Assembly (NCBI GenBank): GCA_947561585.1
Contig: CANNZV010000337.1
Location: 248,001-312,000 of the forward strand
Reading direction: 5' to 3'
Source: Caprella mutica
Lineage: Eukaryota; Arthropoda; Malacostraca; Amphipoda; Caprellidae
DNA: 64,000 nucleotides
In this document: positions 1-11,000 of the stretch, one piece after another
Layout: the number at the start of each line of letters is the position of its first letter
Numbering within the stretch: the first letter of the stretch is position 1
Translations under genes and position numbers: made by a program
The notes under the pieces: generated by a model
What the model saw: the letters and a program-made list of their open reading frames with translations, nothing else
What the model was told of the DNA's origin: nothing
The model's database searches: none

Positions 1-660
1 AGAAATATTGATCTTTATTTTTCGTACAATATCATACTGTAAGTTATTATTGTCTGGATTAAGACTATAACGTCTGATACAATTCAGAAATTGACGGATT
101 TGATGGATAAGCGTCTTGTAAAAATGGTGGAAAAGAGAAGAAATGAAACTGGATAATGACTTTAAATTAGCAGTTACACTACACATGAACGCTATCGCTA
201 AAAATATTACAATAGAATTATTTAAAACGTTTATTTACTCATTCAGTTGGTACTCTGAAAATGAGTAACTTTTAGTAAAATGATTGTAGCATCCGAAATA
301 GTATTCGAATTACTTTCATTTTTATTAAAGTTACTAGCAATGTAGATGCACATTTGTTGAATTTTTCAAGAATAACTATTGAGTTGAACCCATTTTATTG
401 CAATAAACACACCTGCATAAAAGCGTAAGACGATGTGTAAGTTGATCGTATAAGGCAGTTTTGTTTTAATATCAAGTATTCACATTGCGTATCATTACTA
501 TGGTCGTACTATGAGTCATTGTTTGAATATCAGTTTGTCGCACTGCGCGGATTTGTCTGAATATCACTTGCAACTGATTAGCTATCTAGGGTCACGCACT
601 TGTATAGACTTATATCTAGATTCCTCAGAAAACTTTAATATTTTTGATTTTAAAAGAAGC
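1..660. other. AT-rich sequence, no feature seen
   Basis: A 71-codon open stretch at 511-726 runs into the GC-rich foldback and has no domain likeness. Nothing else is supported. Confidence 0.4.
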
Positions 661-800
661 GGCAGCGCTGTAGCGCAAAAACCCTCTAGCGCTTCTGAAA
701 AATGTGTCACATTAGCACAGAAGTAGCGGCGCTGCCACTACACGAAAAGAAGCGCCGCTGTTAGCGTGCGCTACAAGTAGCAGCGCTGTGCCCACCTCTG
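661..800. repeat. GC-rich foldback (GGCAGCGCTGTAGCGC)
   Basis: ggcagcgctgtagcgca at the left and a mirrored tgcgctac...agcagcgctg at the right, with gcggcgctgcc between. Probably a small MITE. Confidence 0.5.
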
Positions 801-1689
801 TGTATATATTTATGTATTTAACTAAATATGTATTTGATGTAAAACATTCAACGATTTAATTTTGAGGTACAATAAAACCCCTGAGTTATGAAGCACTCGA
901 GTAATGAAGGACCTGAGTTATGAAATGCTTCTGAGTTCTGCAATATTTTCTATGTTTATGTTATAGAAAACGATATACGTGAAAAATTTGGTCTATAGTT
1001 TTCCCCAAGATTGGAGCCTATATTGAGTCTAAAGCATAGATGGAAATTGAGGAGATCATCCATTAAAATTGTAAAGTAGAATGAAAATATCAAAATGCAT
1101 TTATATTTCAGTTAATTAAAAGGTTTATCACTAATAATAAGTTATCCTGAATCATATTCAACATGATTTTGAACTTATTATTAGGTATTTTTCTAAGCAA
1201 ATTCATTAAATTAGTACTTGATAATTCACCCATTCATTTCTTATTTCTTCCATGGATCGAATGTAATGAGTTGACGATCAATTATATATTTATCAATTTC
1301 CAATTATTATTAGTTTTCTGTGAATCTCTATATGGCAAATTAGTTATATTTCATGAAAGAGGAGCTCTACCAGTACAACTCCTCTATAATGAAGTCATGT
1401 GTAGTGAATTATCCTGATTTTTAAGAGTTCTGAGAAATGAAAAATGTTGTATGATGAATTTATTTGAAAAAGAAAGAAACTATTTTGTATAGTCTGCCAT
1501 GAAAAGTCCAGTTTTCTATTCATCTCTCATATCCTCTATAGTGAACTAAATCCTATATAGTGAACTAGTTGAAGTTCACTATAGAGGAGCTCTACTGTAA
1601 TACTAACACTAACATATAGGAACACAAACACTGCGATAAAGTACTTATCCATACTATGACGCTATGGTAGTGATTGCAAACTCTCAGAG

Positions 1690-1908
1690 CTCAGACACAC
1701 TACGATCGTAGCGGAGCGGCTCGAGCGGCGCAAGCGGAGCGGCTCGAGTGGCGCAAGCGGAGCGCCATTAATGTTGTTTGGTATTCGTATGCAGAGAAGC
1801 TTGGCTGTTCACACTGCGAGCGGAGCGGCGCTCCAAATAAACAATAATATTAATGGCGCTGCGCTCCGCGCTTCTCCGCTCCGCTTGTTGTGTGAACGTA
1901 CCCTTACA
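1690..1908. mobile_element. GC-rich MITE with AGCGGAGCGG subrepeats
   Basis: Clusters of aagcggagcggctcgag at the left and cgcgcttctccgctccgctt at the right are mirrored; ends read cacactacgatcg and gtgtgaacgtaccctta. The central piece ccattaatgttgtttggtat recurs at 51645. Confidence 0.6.
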
Positions 1909-2269
1909 GTCACCAAAGAGAATCATTTCAAGCAACTAACCTGAGTAACCTAGCGACTGGTTCACCCAAACCAGCTTTCATAGAAAAATATCAATATTCT
2001 TAACAGTTGTTCCCTTGATTTAACTATAAATATGACAATGGTATAATAACTCTATAAGGTATGACCGCTAAAGAGACGAAATTGAGTGTCTTCTACGCAG
2101 ACCCCGCGTGATGTAGACGATGATATTGACCATCTTACTCTATAATGTATAGGACGATGGTACTGTGTAATGTTGTCACTCGTATTTCAAATCCATGTTG
2201 AATGTATCTAATCATCGTTTCTATTCAGTTATTTAGGTAATATTAAGCAATCAGAAAAATGGCAAGTAA

Positions 2270-2425
2270 GATTTAATAAACATGCATGAATATTAATAAA
2301 TAAACTTAAATATTAATGAATAAACAAGAATATTAATGAATAAACATGAATATTAATGAATAAACATGAATATTAATGAATAAACATGAATAATAATGAA
2401 TAAATATGAATATTAATGAATTAAC
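2270..2425 (+). repeat. 20-bp AT-rich tandem repeat (aaacatgaatattaatgaat)
   Basis: About eight direct copies with minor variation. Confidence 0.8.
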
Positions 2426-2429
2426 ATTA

Positions 2430-3447
2430 ATTTATCGAATTATTTTCCGTTGTTTCAAATTAATGTTTTCTATAATAAATTATCTCAGGGAATCAATAAC
2501 ACCATGGATCAAAATATGTAACAGGTCATATATTTATATAGATTACAAAAGTATAAGAGGTGCTTTTTGTCGAAATAGCATTGAAAAAACTCATTTTCTC
2601 ACATCTATGACGTCACAGAATACTCCCGCACGTATGTGAGTGTTGGTGGTACTTGCGCGCGAGCATACCTTGTACTGTTATTATACCATGGACTTGGCAG
2701 CTGTTGAGATAGATAGGATGCGTCTAAATGCGACGGAGTTTTCATTCGAACTGAGGTCTTACGATTGATATTATGATAAATCTGATCGTGTAAAGCAGGC
2801 TTTAGATGTAGTTCACTATAGAAGAGTTCTAGTGTATAGACCTTTTTTATGTGTAACTTTGGCAAATTGGTTGGTGGCTGGCACAATGTAAACCATCATA
2901 AGTTGAATATTTTAAGCTATATACCTCAAAATGATCTATATTCTATTTCTAGGTGGGATGGAATAAAATTCAATTAATGAACCTTATTTATGTTTTACCG
3001 TATTTGCATAAGTTACAGCGAAAACAGATTAACTGAAAATAACCAACCGATTTATCAAAGTGACTCCTAAAATATTTTCAATATCAGAAGAAATATATGA
3101 GACACATTGTTGAGTTGAATCTAACATTGATGGAATACTATACACATCTTCAAATAGGAATTGTATAGTCTATTCAAATTTTTTCCATCATGCAAACACC
3201 TAAGTAGTGATATGGAGAGTGATGTTAGCAGCAACATCTTGCATGTGCCTGAGAGATAGTTCTGATGTGCCCTCAGTTAACATCTCCCGTATTTGCTTGG
3301 TGAAGATGACCCTGAATACGTTACACACTGTGATGTTTGTTCATTCAATATTATTTAAGATTAATAAAGGCATTGAGATGTAGATGCACTCACGCTTAGA
3401 AAATACACACTATTAAAGCAATAGCTCTTGACTTACCTATGTATGTA
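2430..3447. other. Intergenic sequence, no feature seen
   Basis: Contains only short frames. A gtactatcagagactctttt palindrome at about 3448 marks the left edge of the satellite. Confidence 0.4.
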
Positions 3448-6066
3448 CTATCAGAGACTCTTTTCTCTGATAGTACATCATCAAAGTGACTCTTTTCTCT
3501 GATAGTACATCATCACAGTGACTCTTTTCTCTGATAGTACATCATCACAGTGACTCTTTTCTCTGATAGTACATCATCACAGTGACTCTTTTCTCTGATA
3601 GTACATCATCACAGTGACTCTTTTCCCTGATAGTATATCATCACAGTGACTCTTTTCTCTGATAGTACATCATCACAGTGACTCTTTTCTCTGATAGTAC
3701 ATCATCACAGTGACTCTTTTCTCTGATAGTACATCATCACAGTGACTCTTTTCTCTGATAGTACATCATCACAGTGACTCTTTTCTCTGATAGTACATCA
3801 TCACAGTGACTCTTTTCTCTGATAGTACATCATCACAGTGACTCTTTTCTCTGATAGTACATCATCACAGTGACTCTTTTATCTTATAGTACATCATCAC
3901 AGTAACTCTTTTCTCTGATAGTACATCATCACAGTGACTCTTTTGTCTGATAGTACATCATCACAGTGACTCTTTTCTCTGATAGTACATCTCCACAGTG
4001 ACTCTTTTCTCTGATAGTACATCTCCACAGTGACTCTTTTCTCTGATAGTACATCATCACAGTGACTTTTTTCTCTGATAGTACATCATCACAGTGACTC
4101 TTTTCTCTGATAGTACATCATCACAGTGACTCTTTTCTCTGATAGTACATCATCACAGTGACTCTTTTCTCTGATAGTACATCATCACAGTGACTCTTTT
4201 CTCTGATAGTACATCATCACAGTGACTCTTTTCTCTGATAGTACATCATCACAGTGACTCTTTTATCTTATAGTACATCATCACAGTAACTCTTTTCTCT
4301 GATAGTACATCATCACAGTGACTCTTTTGTCTGATAGTACATCATCACAGTGACTCTTTTCTCTGATAGTACATCTCCACAGTGACTCTTTTCTCTGATA
4401 GTACATCATCACAGTGACTCTTTTCTCTGATAGTACATCATCACAGTGACTCTTTTCTCTGATAGTACATCATCACAGTGACTCTTTTCTCTGATAGTAC
4501 ATCATCACAGTGACTCTTTTCTCTGATAGTACATCATAACAGTGACTCTTTTCTCTGATAGTACATCATCACAGTGACTCTTTTCTCTGATAGTACATTA
4601 TCACAGTGACTCTTTTCTCTGATAGTACATCATCACAGTGACTCTTTTCTCTGATAGTACATCATCACAGTGACTCTTTTCTCTGATAGTACATCATCAC
4701 AGTGACTCTTTTCTCTGATAGTACATCATCACAATGACTCTTTTCTCTGATAGTACATAATCACAGTGACTCTTTTCTCTGATAGTACATCATCACAGTG
4801 ACTCTTTTCTCTGATAGTACATCATCACAGTGACTCTTTTCTCTGATAGTACATCATCACAGTGACTCTTTTCTCTGATAGTACATCATCACAGAGACTA
4901 TTTTCTCTGATAGTACATCATCACAGTGACTCTTTTCTCTGATAGTACATCATCACAGTGACTCTTTTCTCTGATAGTACATCATCACAGTGACTCTTTT
5001 CTCTGATAGTACATAATCACAGTGACTCTTTTCTCTGATAGTACATAATCACAGTGACTCTTTTCTCTGATAGTATATAATCACAGTGACTCTTTTCTCT
5101 GATAGTACATCACAACAGTGACTCTTTTCTCTGATAGTACATCATCACAGTGACTCTTTTCTCTGATAGTACATCATCACAGTGACTCTTTTCTCTGATA
5201 GTACATCATCACAGTGACTCTTTTCTCTGATAGTACATAATCACAGTGACTCTTTTCTCTGATAGTACACCATCACAGTGACTCTTTTCTCTGATAGTAC
5301 ATCATCACAGTGACTCTTTCCTCTGATAGTACATCATCACAGTGACTCTTCTCTCTGATAGTACATCATCACAGTGACTCTTTTCTTTGATAGTACATCA
5401 TCACAGTGACTCTTTTCTCTGATAGTACATCATCACAGTGACTCTTTTTTCTGATAGTACATAATCACAGTGACTCTTTTCTCTGATAGTACATAATCAC
5501 AGTGACTCTTTTCTCTGATAGTACATAATCACAGTGACTCTTTTCTCTGATAGTACATCATCACAGTGACTCTTCTCTCTGATAGTACATAATCACAGTG
5601 ACTCTTTTCTCTGATAGTACATCATCACAGTGACTCTTTTCTCTGATAGTACATCATCACAGTGACTCTTTTCTCTGATAGTACATCATCACAGTGACTC
5701 TTTTCTCTGATAGTACATCATCACAGTGACTCTTTTCTCTGATAGTACATCATCACAGTGACTCTTTTATCTGATAGTACATCATCACAGTGACTATTTT
5801 CTCTGATAGTACATCATCACAGTGACTCTTTTATCTGATAGAACATCATCACAGTGACTCTTTTCTCTGATAGTACATCATCACAGTGACTCTTTTCTCT
5901 GATAGTACATCATCACAGTGACTCTTTTCTCTGATAGTACATCATCACAGTGACTCTTTTCTCTGATAGTACATCATCACAGTGACTCTTTTCTCTGATA
6001 GTACATCATCACAGTGACTCTTTTCTCTGATAGTACATCATCACAGTGACTCTTTTCTCTGATAGG
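3448..6066 (+). repeat. 32-bp satellite array, about 81 units
   Basis: Near-perfect head-to-tail copies of a 32-bp unit beginning gtgactcttttctctgat and continuing agtacatcatcaca. Variant units (atcttatagt, gtctgatag, catctccac, cataatcac) recur in blocks. The atcttatagt variant at about 3877 reappears 384 bp (12 units) later at about 4261 with the same neighbours. No coding frame crosses the array. Confidence 0.95.
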
Positions 6067-7286
6067 ACATCATCAGTGATCACATTGACTTAATAAAAAC
6101 CGTTATTTGATATTTCACATTTGTTGATAAACGCCAAAGAATAGTTTTCCATATAAAATATAAGTAACAAGCAAAGATACGTAACAAGAAACTCAAGAGT
6201 AAAGCTTTGTGAGCTGTTGTCACAAATCGAATGATTTATGACCGTGACGTTAACAAGGCAACACACACAGATAAAAAATTAAGGTTAAGCAGTGTGAATA
6301 ACATGAATGGATTCATCACTATTCACATAACGGAAATATTTAAACAGTTCTATATAATATGTTCTTCAATTGTCTTGAATATTGTTCTGGAGTGCTGGTG
6401 TTATGACGTCACGCACACAAAATACCTAGATTGTCCTTGCTACATTTCAATTCTATTTCCCGCTTTCGAAACTAGGTGGCAGAGCAAACACTCTCTTGAA
6501 ATAAAATTTACGAGAGTAGTGTATCTTATGATTGTATACATAATATATTTGCTATAAGTCTATTACAATGTGTTCTTTGAAGCCCGGATGACCTCGTTTA
6601 CCCTCACCAGGGAGAAGGGAGGAGTGGGGGTTAAGGGAAGATGCTCTGTGCAGACGACGCAGTGTTATCCTATCTGAGTGGCGTGTGGGTTACCTACTTG
6701 CACAAGCACAAACTACTTGTTGAGTGCGTTTGCTTGTGGTATGTTAGTAAATATGGTTTGTTATGTGAAGGATTTATGTGTTTTTGGTTGGTATATATGT
6801 ATATTTGTTATATTGACTTTGTACGCGTTAGTGCGGTAATCATTGTGTAGAATTGCAGCTTGTCTGTTGGACAATTATTTCGGCACATTTCATCTATCAT
6901 AGTCGAGTAAACTTCAAACATCATTTAAAAAAACAAATATGTTGAGAATTTAGTTCAAATATATCCTACGATAGACAGTGCGATTCTATCATTTTATGGT
7001 GAATTATGATTATATCTCTGTAGAATCAATTATCGCCTTGCATAAATAATATTCTAAATAGCTTACGATCGATGATTATAAATTTGCGAACAGATTCTAA
7101 ATATGTCTTTTTTTTAATGGATAAACTTCATTGAAAGTACATTATAAAATATCTTATAGATACCATACTATGGTATCTATTCACAAATTACTTTTCTTTC
7201 ATTTTCTGCTAATTGATTTTAACATTATAAGTGTAAATATTAATATAAAACGTAATCTTTACACTGAGATAAATAAACAACTGCAA
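6067..7286. other. Intergenic sequence, no gene seen
   Basis: A 108-codon frame at 6231-6557 and a 69-codon frame at 6641-6850 show no recognisable domain, signal peptide or splice context. A GC-rich patch lies at 6580-6700. Confidence 0.35.
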
Positions 7287-7630
7287 CTGATGCACCGCAG
7301 GAATTTCAATTTCACCCTATGGCTTTGTCTCTAAAGCGAGACACTTTAGTGCATCAAACTATAGTTTGGATACACTAAAGTGCACCAGTTCGATGCACTC
7401 TAGTGTGGGTGCACTAAAATGCATCAGTTCGATGCACTTCAGTGTCTCAAATTTCCTTTGCTAAAATGATGAGAATAAATTTCTCATCATTTTAACAACC
7501 TTATAGCTAAGACACTAAAGTGCATCAAGCTGATGCCCTTTAGTGCTTCCAAACTATAGTTTGATGCACTAAAGTGTCTCACCTTGGAGCCAAAGCCATA
7601 GGGTGAACTCGAAACACCTGAGTGCATCAG
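7287..7630. mobile_element. 344-bp foldback element upstream of the protease gene
   Basis: Ends CTGATGCAC and GTGCATCAG are inverted, and nearly the whole length pairs: ccctatggctttg on the left with caaagccatagggtg on the right, and a central aaaatgatgagaa/ttctcatcatttt. Inside are many copies of gcactaaagtgcatca-like text. It lies 460 bp before the protease start codon. Confidence 0.75.
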
Positions 7631-8090
7631 AATTTCTCTGAGTGTAGTTCTTTACTTTCAGTACAGTGAAATTGTAATGTTGGTAGTTGAATGTACATTG
7701 AATTAAAGACAGTTGGACTATTGTGCTCTGTCAAAGAGGTTTAATTTTTATCAGAAGATATAGGGAGCAGTATAGCTCGCATATACAAATTCTTTCTCTT
7801 TAGTTTCTTATCCAAATTAAACTATTTAAAAAAAGGATTCAATAATCATTCACTGTTTATAATTTTTGTTTATTTCTTCAAATCAGGAAATGCATCAAAC
7901 AAGCAGACTCATATTAAAGTTACTCAGTCTCAATCATTTTGCCAATAAAATGTAAATGCTAATGCTCTTGATAATAATTAGGAGAATCAGCCCGAAAACT
8001 TTCATCGTTACTATTGGCTTCAGATTAAATGATCTCGTAAATTTCTGATTATTTTTCAGAAGTTAACCACCTCATAATACGTTTTTGAAG

Positions 8091-11000
8091 ATGTCTACCA
8101 GCTCTATCCTATTAGGGCTGTTGATTGTTGTATTCACAAGCAATACAATTGTAAGAGGTTAGTGCATAATTGTTTAAAAATCTATATACTATTATTCTAT
8201 TCAATGATGACAAATTTTAAATTTTATTCTACATTATATATCTAACACAGAGCTTCAATAACTTTTATTTTCTGGCCAGTTGAGGGATGTAATAAAATGG
8301 CTACTAGACTTCCCTATTTCGAGTGTGCACACGGCAATCCCCCAAACAGTCCACCTGTTCGATGTGACGGAAACAACGACTGCGGAGACTGGAGTGACGA
8401 GGAAAACTGTGAGTGTGCAAGCAATAAAACCTAATCATATCATATATTAAATATATTAGTGTCACTGTTATATTGATAAATGAAATATATAATACTAATT
8501 CATAGAAAAAATATTGAAAGCTTTAGACAATTTAACATAGCAGTTTAATTGGTCAGTAGGCACTCGAATGTGCCTTTGAAAATAAACCTCAGATAAATTT
8601 TGTTAATTAATCCTGTCTCAGGTACTCGTGATAAGCATAAAGATTATTAGTAGCTGTGTTATCCGCAATTAAAGTATAGTCTGATATATAAGACCTAATT
8701 GAAACTTGGCTTGATAACCTTGAGGGAATCTTCCAGCTCACAATGGAGCGTCAGGCACATCTTTGATACACTATTCACTGAGGTCAAAATGTCCCCACTC
8801 AGTTCTAACATCTTTATGTATATCAAACAGTATTCTATCAGTTATTTTACTGTTATGTATCTGGTAAGCAACGACACTGTTTTATTCAGAGAAAGGATCT
8901 ACGTAACATCAAGCAACAACCATGTATTATCAAGTTTTTGACAAGGCGCTCTAATCGCTGTCAGAGATGATTTGTAAATTGTTCTATATGTATTATTTGT
9001 TTTTTCTTTGTGTGGGAAGATGTCTGAGTATATGTATTTCTTTAATATTTTGATTAAAAAGCCTATATTATCAAAAGGGGTACTATATTTACATTTATGA
9101 AATTTAATAAAAAAATGTTGCGGTCAAATTGACCACATCATGCAGATTTGTTTGAAATAATACCATGCGGGTTACTATATAAATGAATATGATCATAAAT
9201 AAATGAACATATTCGTAAGTAAATGGGAAAATGGGGTAAATAAATGAATAATGTTTTGAAACACTCAATATAAATGGCCGTTATGTAATTTGTTGGTTCT
9301 GCTAGTTTGTTGTACTGCACACTCAATGATTTTTTAGGGTCCCCCCTATACACATATATTAGATCGTGTTAATACAAGCTTTATGAAAATGAATTTTATT
9401 TCAAGACTTATGAGTTTATGGTACTATACTTCAGGCTGCCACTGCCTTGTCCTTATTGTGGCCGGGGAGCTCGACTAGTGTCAATTGCTACCAAAGTCAA
9501 ACGGCAATTGTGGTTCAGTTTTTAGAATCCGACTTCCTGCACGTCTGATAGATACTCCAGGGAGGGTTTTGGAGAATGTTAGTCTTGATAGATGGGTTGA
9601 GTGCAATTGAACTTGAAGTTATAGCAGCATGAAATGAGACCTGGCCATTCTTGCTGATACTGTCAAAGATGAGACATTGTTGTTGTTCCGGGCAGTGCAT
9701 CCTAATGTCAATAGGGATAGTTGATCTTTGTTGAGAGCACCTCTAAACTACATTGGTATTCCTGCAGGGATCTTGAGAATAAAAGAATATATTGATCTTA
9801 TGGTCTCTCGGTTGCGAGTGGTCGATAACCATCAAGCATCCGTTTTGTTGAGAAATTAGAAATATCCATTCAGAAGCTGCAATATGTTCTTCGGGCTTCT
9901 CTAGCCTACACGCACGAAGTCGAGGTTGGCTGTTTTGATGAATCACTTAGAACTGCCGTTGCCAGTGTGACCAATGTAGACATGTCTGCTGATTATTGGG
10001 TTCAGGCAAGTCTACCGGTTGACATTGTGGAATTACCTTATGAGAGCTGGAGACATTGCTTTACCTGTTTTTGTATCTTCACTGCATTCTGTATGTACAG
10101 AGTAATTTAGTTCACGCTTTTCCTTCTATTATTAATGTGGTGGGATATGTAAACGAGCATTACAGGGTGGTTTCTCGGCACCAGTCCACGAGTTCAGTCA
10201 GAAGGAATTGGATGCACCTCGGGCTCATTCTTTAATGGAGAGTCTAACTGCTATAGAGTTGATCAGGTTGCGAGAGCACGGCTATAGAGTTGATCAGGTG
10301 GCGAGAGCACGCTTATCCGCATCACGTAAGGAAACTGGATTGTGGTTGAATGCGCTTTCTCGAGAGGTACTGAGGGTAGCCATTAGTTTCAGATTTGGTG
10401 CCAGAGTTTGTGAAGCTCATTCTTGTCACTTTGGTTGTGGGATAGATGCTAGAAGACTACAGTTCTAGTATCGTTCTAGGGGGAACCCCAATGTTTCCAG
10501 TACAAAAACCCCCGTGCGAGCAGTCAAAACCCCCCGTGCAAAATACCCTCTAGACAAAACGTTCTTGTTTGCATGTTTTTTTTTGTTCTGTTACCTTTTC
10601 CAAGATGTGTGGCAATGGATGATGTGGTGATACGGGTTTTGCAAAGAGCAGGTCTCTCTTCACTGCTTGAGCTTCTTGGACTTGACAGGGGTGATGGTAT
10701 AAGCGTCCAGATAATAATTCAATATCAAGACTATATTTTTCCATTAAAATCAATAGGAATGAAATCTTTACGGAAGAGAAAAATCCATCAGGAACTACGA
10801 CTGAAGGGTTGAATTGCCTGAAGGGGTGGACCCGACCCACTAAAAACTCTCATTCATGGCTGAGAGGCTGTTGAAGGCATTTTTCTCCGGATCGCAAGAG
10901 CCTTCCACTGTTGGAACTAGTCAGACTGCCTTGTTCGTTCGTCGTCTCAACAAGGTGTCTGCCTATGGATTTGATGAGTAATGTGGTCGTTCAACCATCC

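Noticed and set aside
3448..6066. CRISPR-like direct repeat array
   Set aside because: Units are contiguous with no unique spacers and the context is eukaryotic; it is a satellite. The same applies to the 40-bp array at 17.1-18.2 kb.
6231..6557. 108-codon frame as a gene
   Set aside because: It shows no domain, signal peptide, conserved motif or splice context, and its composition equals the surrounding intergenic sequence. Left as unsupported.
10550..10840. 96-codon minus-strand frame
   Set aside because: It is the antisense of the retroelement reading on the plus strand.
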